Assembly: GCA_029891345.1 (NCBI GenBank)
Contig: CM057006.1
Location: 44,688,556 to 44,752,555 of the forward strand
Length of the DNA: 64,000 nucleotides
From: Dryococelus australis
Taxonomy: Eukaryota > Arthropoda > Insecta > Phasmatodea > Phasmatidae
Reading direction: 5' to 3'
Translations under genes and position numbers: made by a program
Notes under the pieces: model-generated
Database searches by the model: none
Told to the model about the DNA's origin: nothing
The model's input: the letters and a program-made list of their open reading frames with translations, nothing else
In this document: positions 46,426 to 57,536 of the stretch, piece after piece
How positions within the stretch are numbered: position 1 is the stretch's first letter
Layout of the letters: every line of letters starts with the position of its first letter

Positions 46426-48471
46426 CTTCGGAGTATCAACTCCAGATGCAATCAGTGTAATGTTCGGAATTGCAGGGTTTACTAACGTGAAATATTTACA
46501 GGGTCAAAGTTTTAAAAATAAGTGACTGATCCACTTAAAACACGTAGGGTTAACACTAGCACTATTAGTTTGAAGAAATAAGTAAATATCGGTACGTAGA
46601 TTTTCGAAATATGACATAAAAACTGTATTTCCTTTTTTGGTGCTCTCACAAAATTGCCTTGAAAAACGGCTCTGTATTATATGTTGTTTATATGAGATAC
46701 TGCCAGCATACAAAGTTTATTTGATTTAGATAAATTGTTTATTAGATATTGCAGTCTTATCAAAAAAAAAATTATATAGCTGCCATTTTGAAAATCAGTG
46801 TCTTACCCCACTTATATCATGTAAGTAGCGCTACAGGTATGTGAAAATTGGCGAAAATTAGTTTAATGGTTTCGGAAATGTTATTTTTTCACGTGTTACT
46901 ATTTTTCAAAAAGGCCGACAATAAAATATCTCTATATTGCTAATATATGCGTATAATGTATGCAGTAAGCGTACAAAATTTGGTTGGATTTTGTTGAATT
47001 GTTTAATAGATTGACGTCCTTGCTTAACCCTTCAGGTCAGAACCAAGCAAAGACATGCTTTCTGCTAGATCAAACCAACAACCAATGTCGTAACCATGCA
47101 CAATCAACATTCCCTAAGGGCTAATGGCTTGAAAAGGTTAAAGAGACTAACTACCAGGTAAACACACTTGAGTTCTGAAAATTGTCTATATTGTAACATC
47201 AATACCCACATGATTATACAAGCAGTATAAAACAAAATACATCTACATTTTCACCCAATCTACCACTTGACTATGGAATTCCCTGGTATACATGAGTACA
47301 AAATACATATATGTAAACTTCCCAAAAATGACAATCTCTTATGATTTCCTTCAGGCTAAAACAGGATTACAAAATGCCTGTAAACATAGTATCTGGAATA
47401 TTCTGTAGACTATTTAAAACAACTATTGTAGCCTCATAAAATTTCGTTTGGTTCTCGAGAACATATTGTAGGCAAAACACTCATTCATACGCCTATTTTA
47501 TTAGACCTGGAAAAACTTTCCTTTTTAATCCTTCATACATCAAAGCTTTACTCCTTTTGTCCCATTTCGTGGCAAAAACTATTTCATTTTCGCATTATAC
47601 TCTATATTTGGTACTTACAAGGGTATCTGTCTCCAAATATACAAAGACTTTATGCATTTTGAATGCAAGAATACTTCACAAGTTTCTGAACTTTGACAGA
47701 AATGAAATATTTTACAAACTTTATATACTTGACAATTTCTGAATATATCATATTTTTCCACAAAACTCTGCATATAATTGAATATTTTAAACATCATTCA
47801 AATGCTAAATATTTTAACTATTTTCGCAGTAACACAATGATGAATTATTACATTTTTTATGCATTATCATTTTTAATATAACATTTTTTTTGCAATTTGA
47901 AAAATATTACCTTTCTTAAGGATTTGATTTTGGGTAACTTTTAAGTGCTAATTTGGATGTCACCAGGAAATTTTTAATTATCTACAATTTTCCGTGTTAC
48001 ACACCCATTCCTACTGAAATCTGGACTTATGGCCCTTGCCAATCTAATCGCTCGTAGTGCTGTGCTGGTCACACCTAAAGGCCAGGTCTCTCTGCTCGAA
48101 CAGTCCACTGGAAGGAAATTTTGCATTCATAAATCCGACAGGGGGAAACCAGCCCACCAAACTCCTATTGGTTTAGCCACTCCTCCCATTACACATAGTT
48201 TCTGGCGAACACAGCGCTACCTATATCAGTTATATAATGCAAAAAAAAAATCTTAACTAGTATAAAATGTTCTGGTGATATAACATTATTTCCGGCACAG
48301 CAGTGCGCTCCCTACACATTTCTCTACGCCCGCGGGCTGCAATCAATTACTGGCGCCCCAAGCGAACATGCCAGCAAACACACCAGCGCCTAGCGCCGGC
48401 CATTTTCCAGTCATGTGTAAGTGCAGAGTTCTTCTGTAGCCACCGTTGGAGACGGTTCGGGGTTTTTTTGC
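46426..48471. other. AT-rich, no gene recognised
   Basis: Long AT-rich stretch (47440-47890 has repeated AATATTTTA-like words) with short frames only. A GC-richer patch at 48290-48470 precedes the next repeat. Confidence 0.4.
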
Positions 48472-48540
48472 ACCTCGGCGTCGGGGATGCGACGTCATTA
48501 TGTATTTGTGTCGTCTAGAATGTTCGCGAGTTTTCATGGA
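48472..48540 (+). repeat. Short dispersed repeat shared with 62258
   Basis: CCTCGGCGTCGGGGATGCGA, then CGTCATTATGT and GTTCGCGAGTTT, parallels 62258-62325 (CCTCGGCGTCCGGGTTGCGA, then CGTCACTGTGT and TTTTGCGAGTTT). Confidence 0.6.
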
Positions 48541-49560
48541 TTCGTATTTTCTACAACATGTTTTGATTAACTGATTGCTTGATTGACTGATATGTTGTTC
48601 GTTTCAAATCGTTGATTTTGGCCATGGGCGTATTTGCTGTTGGCCAAGAAAAAAATGTGTAAGTCCATGAACCAAGCGGTCGTACATGTCCGGGCGTCTC
48701 GGGAGTATCGCCGCAGCAAACGGGTCGTTCATGTTCGGCGTCGGCACACATCATTTTCTTCAAAAGGTAGGGAGTCTTCAAGTATAATCAAGAAATTACA
48801 ATACCATGTTCGGGAGTGTTAAAGTGTAGGAAATTGTGTAGTATTGACGAACACAAGCGCTGGGCCGGCGACCACCTGGCAAGACAGGTAGACTCGTAGC
48901 GGGCTGGTGAGCTGACGGTAAAATTGGAGCGAAAACTTTCAAGCCATGAGACTTCTTGTCTCAAGATATAACATTATTTACTAATTATATTAACGTCATA
49001 AAAAAAGTCTGCCGCATCTTAAAAACATGCCTACTGTAGCACTACTTGCGTGTAAAATTTTGTGGAAATCGGTTGGTTGGTAATCAAAATATGGCATAAA
49101 AATTCAGTTTTTTTTTTTCATTTGATGATCTTCATAAATGGCGAACAAAAAGGGTTTGTATTAGCACGTTCAATGATTGTCATAGATACTGCCAGTATAA
49201 AAGTTAAATTTTAATCGGTTTCATAGTTCCGTAGATATAGTATACTAAGCTAAAATGTTTATATTGCCACCATTCTGAAAGTAAATACCCGGCCCACACT
49301 ACCATAGCACATCTTCACCAAATTTGGTGGGAACCATATAGGTTTTTTTTCCCCGAGGTATAAGATAAAACTTTATTTTTTATTTAGGTCTATCTTATGT
49401 GTAATCGCTGGAATGTTTTCTTGCCTGTAAGGTGTCTATTAGGAAAACGATCCGCATAGCGAAGTCTTGGTTCTGCTGAATTGTATTCCGCGAGCCTATA
49501 CTTCGAATCCATATTTGCCATTTCCTGTGGTTTGAATAATCACATCTTAAACCCACAGCA
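48541..49560. other. No gene recognised
   Basis: Mixed sequence; nothing supported. Confidence 0.4.
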
Positions 49561-49738
49561 TACCTAGTAAACAGGTAGAAAGATGGCGAGTATATGTCTT
49601 TACCTAGTAAACAGGTAGAAAGATGGCGAGTATATGTCTTTACCTAGTAAACAGGTAGAAAGATGGCGAGTATATGTCTTTACCTAGTAAACAGGTAGAA
49701 AGATGGCGAGTATATGTCTTTACCTCGAAAACAAGGTC
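49561..49738 (+). repeat. 40-bp tandem repeat, four exact copies plus a partial
   Basis: Units start at 49561, 49601, 49641 and 49681 with TACCTAGTAAACAGGTAGAA. All four are identical. A decayed fifth (TACCTCGAAAACAAGG) follows at 49721. Confidence 0.97.
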
Positions 49739-50838
49739 AAACCAGCCACATGTTTACATGGAGTTTTCCCATTCGTGTTGTGTATCTTGTCCACCGGCGA
49801 AATGGGTGCCGTGTGTTATGAACCTTGTGTATTATACATGCATGATAGTTATATTTGTTAGTTGGATAAAATCGAAACGCCTTTGTTAGCGGTGAACGGA
49901 CAAAGTTACATCCACATCTCCCTGCTCTCCAGCCACCTGACGACGGTGTAAACTGGAGGGTTGTTCGCGACATCTGGGGTTCCCCGACGGCTGCCACCCC
50001 ACCCTCACCCCCCATCTTTCTCCACACACACACACTCGTACAGAGCCCATGTTTCGCGGGCGGGTGGCGCAGTTCTGTCCCCCCCCCCCCCTCCTCGTGC
50101 TCTGCGTATACATTCCAACAGCGGCTCGACACATTTCATATCACCACTCATTAACTTCACAAAGTCGTATCTTCACGAACTAACAAACACCCTACTTTCT
50201 CCAGTCCTAATCCAATAAAACAAATACCATTTATCCTCCGCGACTGTCGCATAGTTTTTCCCAGGCCCTCTCCGATTTGCCTGGTTTTCTATGCCCTCAT
50301 CTAGACCCTTCTTCTTTCGGGGTCATGGCACTGGACAACCCTGATCAGCCGCTATGCATGCGCCCAATTTTGATGATCTATCCCGACCTAGGACGTGTAG
50401 GGTTTGTTCTGAGACGCATCCCATTCTCCAACCGACTTAGCTACTAACATGCATGCCGGAGGGCACACGGAACTGTGCAGGTGCTCACGCTTGCGTAGCG
50501 GGAAATAGGGGGCTCGCCCGAAAAAAAAAAAAAAGCCCATGTTTCTGGCGTCTGCCTTCGGGGATCAACACTTCCTGTCTCCCGCGATATTCCAAGTTTC
50601 TTCAGGGATTCGCGTAGCTCGGCTTGTAGAGGTGTCGTGCCCCAGTCACAACAAACCGAGATGGAATCATTGATCGGCGCAGTGGTTTTACCGCAGACCC
50701 GTCATCTTGGGAATACATCTGTCGCGTTGCACCTGCAACGTGTTCGCCAAAAGGCCGATTCACATTGAAGCTAACTCGGATCTTGTTGCGTAGACTTCCT
50801 GTTATCATTATGATTGATCAATTGACTTCATTTTATTG
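49739..50838. other. No gene recognised
   Basis: C-rich and (CA)n patches at 49995-50090; the frames there reflect this bias. An A14 run sits near 50521. Confidence 0.4.
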
Positions 50839-51096
50839 TGGAGTGGAGCGGAAATATTTGGACGGCTGTTAACATCGGGGTCTTGAGAGCCGATGAGGAT
50901 GAAACGATGTGAGCATGGAGCAGCGCCGGAATGCTAGGGTGGGGGAAACGGGAGATCCCCGAGAAAACCCGCCTATCAGCGGCATCGTCTGGCACGATTC
51001 CCACATGCGAATAGCCGGAAGCGACCCCCGCCGGGAATTGAACCCGGTTCACTCAGGTGGGAGGCTAGTAGTCTATCCACTACACCACCGCGGCCT
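50839..51096 (-). mobile_element. SINE family 1, full-length copy
   Basis: Minus-strand head GGCCGCGGTGGTGTAGTGGA near 51095, B box GGTTCAATTCCC, and the complete body down to ACATCGTTTCATCCTCATCG and tail. Confidence 0.9.
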
Positions 51097-51310
51097 TGTT
51101 TCTTTTATCGTCATCAAGCAATTACGGCGATACACAACGTCAATATATGTACGTACAATTAGTAAAATAAGCTCGAATAGGGAGGAAGCGTCTATTTTGT
51201 TGTCAATCACTCATTTTGGAATCTCGCTATTAAAAATAACGCACTAAACGGTGTGGTTGTAAACAGTTAACAACCAAACAGATAAATGGTAACGTAGAAA
51301 AATCTGCTTG

Positions 51311-51730
51311 TAGGCTGTTCACGGTAAACTGAGAAACTTTTGAAAGCACTGCTTAATATCTACTTGTATACACACGGTGTATTCTTCCACCATATGTAAA
51401 ATTAACATTGCCATGGACCTGATCACGTTATTCATGCGCTGGTTAAGTGAAACTGTGGAATTATTTTTAAAATGTGAATCTTTTATTACTTTTTTTACTC
51501 ATTCCCAGAAAATAAAACCAGAAAGCAAAATAAATAATTGCAGTTTTCACAAATGTTTACCTAAAACCTTTAGTTCGACGCTAAGACATGAAACTTAGTT
51601 TTCCCACATCGTTATCAAATTTACTGGGCGTATGGTAGTCAGTCTGTACGTTTAAATGCATGCAGGTAAGGACAGCGACATTTTTCACATGTTGATTTCA
51701 AAAGTGCTCAAATTACCCGTGAATAGCCTG
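51311..51730 (-). mobile_element. GTTCACGG-family MITE, full length
   Basis: TAGGCTGTTCACGGTAAACT to TGCTCAAATTACCCGTGAAT; interior collinear with 41411-41830. Confidence 0.85.
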
Positions 51731-51807
51731 CTATACATATGAACAACCATAGATTCTGTCCGCTACGTCTGTTTGGCGTGATCGGCATAAATGTGAATCA
51801 AACTTTG

Positions 51808-52244
51808 TAGTATATTCGCGGTTTCTTCACACTTTTTTAATCGATCTTCTGAAAAATCATCCCATTTATGATGGGTTTGGTTTCTTCATATATCCACGTG
51901 CAATGTATCACAAGCGTTTTATACTTGTGATAGCAAAAAAAAATACTATATTATTTTTGATCAAATTGATATTTTACTTATTTTATACATATTTATCATA
52001 ATATTTCACTTGTTATTAATACAAGTAAAAACAGGGTGAAAATAGGTGTGTTGGTAATGCTTAGAAAGAAAGTTTTTATGCTAATTATTATTACCCTGAA
52101 TGCTCACGAAAGCGATGGGTTTATCACTTTGGTGTAATTACCTAGACGTCGTTTTAAGCTTTGTTTACATGAGGCGGAGGAATATCCCAGAAGTAGAACA
52201 TAGGCAGGGCTTCAGAAAATTTAGAAGTAACCGTGGATGGACTA
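51808..52244 (+). mobile_element. TAGTCTATTCGCGG-family MITE, copy 3
   Basis: TAGTATATTCGCGGTTTCTT and AAGTAACCGTGGATGGACTA are the inverted ends; the interior is collinear with 25981-26407. Confidence 0.85.
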
Positions 52245-52256
52245 AAGTTCGTAGTG

Positions 52257-52640
52257 CTGACTATAGACTGAGAATGTTGTAGAACGATTATTCGTCTTCT
52301 GCGCATGCGCCCAACACTGACGTACCTCAAAGGAACACAGCTGTCAGTCACATGGTCCACTGTGACGAACGCGTTCGTTTATATCTCAACTTTCAAAAGA
52401 CAAGCACTTCTGTGTAAATAAAAAAACTTATACGACTTTGAATTCAATCAAACAGTCTTACAAATTGGTTAGAGGAAGTATACACACATCTCAAAGCACT
52501 TGTTCACTAATTAGTGTCCTAACCTCAAATCCAATTCACGCCGTTTTTTGCTAGACGTGTTGGCAGAAAAGCATTTCAATGTTGGGACACGGAGACTGTT
52601 TGTGCGCAGCCAGCGAGAAATTGTGAGAACCGCTTTAGGC
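52257..52640 (-). mobile_element. ~390 bp repeat, member of an inverted pair
   Basis: Reverse complement of 53317-53711: AGAGGAAGTATACA, GGCAGAAAAGCA, CAATGTTGGGACAC and GAAGACGAATAA are shared. The outer end nearest 52640 is eroded. Confidence 0.75.
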
Positions 52641-53316
52641 TCCGTGCACAATCGACAAGGCGTACATAACATGTATAGCATAAAGAAGTAAAAACGTGTA
52701 TTTGTGATGGTAACTTCCAGAACTAGTATTTGGCGTGACTTACTTGGCGTTATTTGCGTGACTTGGCGTTAAGACGGTCATCTCTGAGTATCTTACGCCA
52801 AGTTTTTAACGCCGGGGAATGAGAATGTGAAACGTCATAAAAACTGCTGTAGCCAACTTATGCATACAAAAATTCTTGGGCGGGAAAAATGATTTCCTAT
52901 TCGTTTGATCTTTCTAATTGGTTAGAAAAGTTTTTTTATAAATGGCCATTGTGAGCTAAGTGTCAGTGTTTCAACAACGATTTGGCGTTGTGTACTAACT
53001 AGCTCACATCAACGACAATACACGGCCATACGACAATGTAATGCTCACATCACCACCAACATCATAAAAAGAAATGTGGATTTATATAAATCATCGTACT
53101 TCAGTCTCGACAATCGAATCAATGTTAATATAGTTTTATTTTCAATTCCCTTAAAAAAATATTCATAAACGGTAAGCAGTTTATTTCCATTATGTAAAGT
53201 AATTCAAATACTTTTCAGTTTTTATATTGCCAATATTGGACTGGGCAAATAAATAAAATCGAATCGGAAATAAATTAAGCGTTCTGTTTACTCCTATCCA
53301 GTGTCTGTGAGTTGGC

Positions 53317-53711
53317 GCTGACCATAGACTAAAGATGAGGTAGACCGATCACGCTAACTGCGCACAACCAATCTTTGTGTCCCAACATTGTACTGCTTTT
53401 CTGCCTACACGCCTAGCGAAAATGGCGTGGTTTGGATTTTAGGTTAGAAAACTGATTTGTAAACAAATGTTTTGAGATGAATGTATACTTCCTCTGGCCA
53501 GTTTGTAGTGCAGTTCGATTAAATAAAAACTGGTAAAAGTGTTTCATTAATATAATAGTGCTTGTCATTAGAAAATTAAGATAAAAACAAACACGTTCAT
53601 TACTGCTGACCATGTGACTTCGACAGTTTTGTAGGATTGAGGTAGGTCAATGTTGGGTACATGCGCAGAAGACGAATAAGCGGTCTACCTCATCTTTATC
53701 CTATGGACCAT
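53317..53711 (+). mobile_element. ~395 bp MITE with CTGACCATAGACTAAAGATG ends
   Basis: The first 30 bp (…GAGGTAGACCG) are inverted at 53683-53711 (GCGGTCTACCTCATCTTTAT). CAATGTTGGG appears inverted within both arms. Confidence 0.75.
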
Positions 53712-53756
53712 ACGCAGAGAATAATCTAATCTCCACTAACACTGGAAACACGGGGA

Positions 53757-54010
53757 AATCGTCACTAGATGGCTCGTTTCGTATGCTCAGTCACATTTAG
53801 TATTAGTCATCCTTGTTTGAAAAGTGTAGAAAAGGGTTGAATGCAGAGAAATATATAGTCGCAACTAGTATTAGAACCGAAGCGAAATAGGCACTAGATT
53901 ACTCGTGTTTATGCTCAGTTACTTTAAGTTGTAGTGGCCCTTACTTTTTAAGTGGAGAAAGCTAGTCGCCAAACGACCTCCCCAAATTACCATCCAGTGG
54001 AGATTTTATG
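53757..54010 (+). repeat. Diverged ~130 bp tandem duplication
   Basis: CACTAGATGGCTCGTTTCGT...ATGCTCAGTCAC at 53762 recurs as CACTAGATTACTCGTGTTT...ATGCTCAGTTAC about 130 bp later. Confidence 0.55.
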
Positions 54011-54963
54011 CAAAATGGCGGTAACAAACCCCGTATTTGACTAAGATTTAAAGTTCTTAACGTGCACGGAGCTGTATATTCACACATACTGGTTAAGAAA
54101 ATGTATTTGTTGAATTGGAACACTACACATACGATTGTATTGTAATTTTTCATCCAGTTTCGTTTCATAAAAATAACGTTAATTTATATGCAATAGTAAG
54201 AAACGCGTTACTGTCACTAGATAGAGCTAGATATAATAAATTTGATCTATTACAACAAGTTCTCAGTTGTTCTTGTATGTAAATGTGAATAATTTTAATA
54301 TATACACTTTAATTATAAAAAATAGGAAAGTTTACAGATTGTCTATTTATACGAAATAAACCACGTTTCTATAACATCAATTATATTACGCCAATAAAAT
54401 AACGTTTACATAAAGTATATTTAGAAAATCGTACTTGAGTATGATTTTAAACTTTGTCAATTAGTTCAAATAGCAATAAAATTACTTCTGTTTGGCGCTG
54501 GCGCCTGTATGTTCAGTAATACCTTCATGGTTAGGTATTGCTAATAATTAATTAATGCCTTACATCATATATCCCTTCAAAAAATCTCGTAATAACATTA
54601 TTTCATAAACTTTATTTAACAACATCTTAGAAATATCAATTCCGTTTATATTTATTAGTTGACTGGCGGTATTTATAATTCTACATGCGTTTTCTATTAA
54701 GCCCAGCATATAAAGTACGTTTTTAAACAGTATAGGAATAATATGCGTATTTCGAGGAGCAAACCTCTAAATTTTATTTCTTACGAGAAGCAGACGTCAT
54801 AGTTTCCGCGACTTCCTATTGGCTGAGATCTACTGACGTCATTAATTTCGGGCAACCTCGTGAATCCTCGTATTTAGTGACCATCCAACTTCATGAATCC
54901 GCACTAGTCCTTAAACTAAAAATGTCTGAGTATACGAAATCTATTGGAATCTTGGAATCTCTA
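54011..54963. other. AT-rich, no gene recognised
   Basis: Nothing supported. Confidence 0.4.
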
Positions 54964-55206
54964 CTATAAGCTGTTCACGATAAAGTGAGATCTTTTTAAG
55001 GCCCTTCCAAAAGGCACTACCCTCTAATAAATATATCTTATTGCAGACTCAGGCATTAAATTTTGGTGGTGGTGAAATGCATACCCCATGTTTATTGGTC
55101 ACATTGCAATGTTTATAATAAAAATCAGCAGGAAGATGGAAATTGGATGAAAGGAAAAATTTATAAGGGCCTTAAAAAGTGCTCACTTTACCGTGAACAG
55201 CCTATA
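54964..55206 (+). mobile_element. Short GTTCACGG MITE, subfamily 3
   Basis: TAAGCTGTTCACGATAAAGT and GTGCTCACTTTACCGTGAAC ends. The interior (GGCATTAAATTTTGGTGG) differs from both other subfamilies. Confidence 0.8.
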
Positions 55207-55689
55207 CACGAAGTGGTAGTGGTGCTTCATTTCTAGGCGAGTCTGTGCATATGGACCTATGGCGCTGACGGAGCGACCACTCGGAGAAGGCTTGCCCCGT
55301 GAACCTGCGAGCTGCTTGGCGCCAAGGACGATAGGTTAGGTTTTTTTTTTTTTTTTTGCGAGATGTCAGTGTGCCAAGCGATGGCGGTGACCCGGCTGTA
55401 ACTCACTCTCTCTCTCATCCCGCGGTCTCATTCATGCCGCCAGAAGGCCATGCATCTGGCCGCCCGGAGCTTGCAACTCCCTACGCCTGCCCTGCCACAC
55501 TCTCGTTTCATTAATATAATTTCAATCCTTACATTTTATGATGCGTGCTGCACTTAAAGTCGACACAATGCCTATGTTTCGTTGTCACAGCCAATGAGCT
55601 GTAGGCTGTATGTTCGGCTACAGTTATATGAACATATGTCCTGGATCAGAACAGAACAAAAATGAAATTTTATCAGTGCCCGGCTATCG
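55207..55689. other. No gene recognised; T16 and CTCTCT tracts
   Basis: A GC-richer segment at 55250-55500 shows no open frame or repeat partner. Confidence 0.4.
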
Positions 55690-55972
55690 GCTATCTTAAC
55701 GTTGAATAAAAAGTGTTATGTAACCATTTGTGATCATTCAAATTTTTTATTTCGCTTTTCCGTTTTTTTTAATGCGCCAATGTGTAAAAATTAGCTATGT
55801 TATTAAATTTTTACTTTTGTAATAATTCCACAGTTTCACTTGACCAACGTATGAATAAGGTGATGAGACCCATGGTAATGCTAATTTTACATAAGGCAGA
55901 AGAATTTACAACGTGCATACAAGTAGATCTTAAGCAAGGCTTTCAAAAGTGCTCATTTTACAGCGAACAGCA
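55690..55972 (+). mobile_element. GTTCACGG-family MITE, 5'-truncated
   Basis: Starts near TTAACGTTGAATAAAAAGTG and runs to GTGCTCATTTTACAGCGAAC. Confidence 0.8.
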
Positions 55973-56479
55973 TATATATAATTAATGGACTTCCTATTTA
56001 ATATTATTCAATTTCCTTTTATTAGGTAGTAGCCGAAAAGGGGCTATTTGGATAGCTTTTTAATCCCCCCCTTCCCCACATTGATCCCAATTAAAATTTA
56101 TGAACTCTGCTATACGAAATAGAATTATATTAATTAAAATTATGTTTTTTTAAGGGTATGGGGTTTTAATTTAGAAGGAAGTATATCATTTGGCATGTAA
56201 TAATTCTTTAACCTATCCACTATATTAAAACTGTAACTATAAAATTTGCTGTATTATTTAACTAATAATGGGACCAATAAGACAGTTTGCGAATCATTTA
56301 CCCGCAGGTAAAATCATTGTTCACTGAGCTTCGCAGTGTGCAGTACAGACCAAGATGGCCGCCGTGACTCCCCAACCAGCAGCCAGATGCGGGTGAACCG
56401 CTGTTTTATACGAGTAACTACTAGCAGTCCTCTCTGTCATGTCAGGGTATGATTTTTAAGAGAACTATGTAGCGCGCGA
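55973..56479. other. No gene recognised
   Basis: AT-rich, then a GC-rich patch with CCAAGATGGCCGCCGTGAC at 56350, a YY1-like motif with an ATG in good context but only 13 codons. Confidence 0.4.
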
Positions 56480-56655
56480 CCAAGGTCAAGAAGCGAGGGA
56501 GCGATACGGGCGACACTAACACGCACGCCTAGTGGCTCATCGCTCCTACGCGCAAGGCGTGCAGTGTTTCCGTCCTAACGCTTTAATGAGTAAACTAGAT
56601 CTGTAACAGTGGGGTTTTATTACACGCGATGAAAGTACGTAGATCAAACTACCTG
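56480..56655 (-). repeat. 180 bp repeat, second copy
   Basis: Reverse complement of 32425-32607; see that entry for the conserved core. Confidence 0.8.
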
Positions 56656-57304
56656 CGTATAATCGTGTTTTTCTCTTACCGCTGAAAGAAATTTCATAGA
56701 CAAGCTTTAAAAATGCTATATTTGACCACTTTCAGGATTTTTCCCCCTCCATTAATACACTTAATATGATAAAAGTAAAAAGATAGCGACATAGGCAATA
56801 GTTTTTTTTTTTAACCCTTCTGGCAAAACTTCGTATTTCCAAAACATTCGTTTACCAAGACACGCGTTTACGTGCAAACGACGATTTCACAGAAAACGTT
56901 TCAGTGCATAGGACCCTTGATGTCTGGTCGTAAAGTTTGATTGTAAAGATTTGTAAAAAGCAATCGAAGACTGATGGATACCATCCCCTGCGTCATTTTC
57001 TTCTGGCAAGTAGTATGGTTTTTTTTTTTTTTTACTCTGCGGTGTTTGAATGACTGTAATTTCCGCAGATTGCTCGTGCGGATGCCTAGCTATAGTTGCG
57101 TCCCGATGCTGACGGGATTTTAAAAAGGGTAAACTAGGTGAACGAGTCCGCAGGCAGTACTTGTAGTTTCCCGAAGTGGGTATCCTGTTTGGTCGATGTT
57201 AGAGCTAGTACCGTACGCTAGACAGCCTGCCGACGTTTACAAGGTTCGGTTGCCTCCTGAGCGGATTATCCGGCGGGAGATTTTGAAACACGTTAAGATA
57301 TTTC
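56656..57304. other. No gene recognised
   Basis: Mixed sequence with T-runs near 56803 and 57018. Confidence 0.4.
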
Positions 57305-57536
57305 CGTGGAGTGTGGAGAGTTTTCGGACGGCTCTTGACATCGAGGTCCTGAGAGCCAATGAGGGTGAAGCGAGGTGAGTATGGAGTAGCGCAGGAATGC
57401 AGATGCGGGGGAAGCGGGAGATCCCCCGAGAAAACCCGCCGACCAGCGGCATCGTCCGGCAAGACTCCCACGTGCGGTTCACTTAGGTGGGAGGTGAGTA
57501 GTCTATCCCCTAAACCACTGCGGCTCCAATCAAGTA
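57305..57536 (-). mobile_element. SINE family 1 copy lacking its B box
   Basis: Minus-strand head GGAGCCGCAGTGGTTTAGGG near 57536, but the region holding the B box is deleted (ACCTAAGTGAACCGCACGTG). The body and tail are kept. Confidence 0.85.

Noticed and set aside
56353-56395. ATG in good context with a GTGAAC donor, a possible first exon
   Set aside because: Only about 13 codons, and AAGATGGCCGCC is itself a common YY1-type motif; there is no further support.
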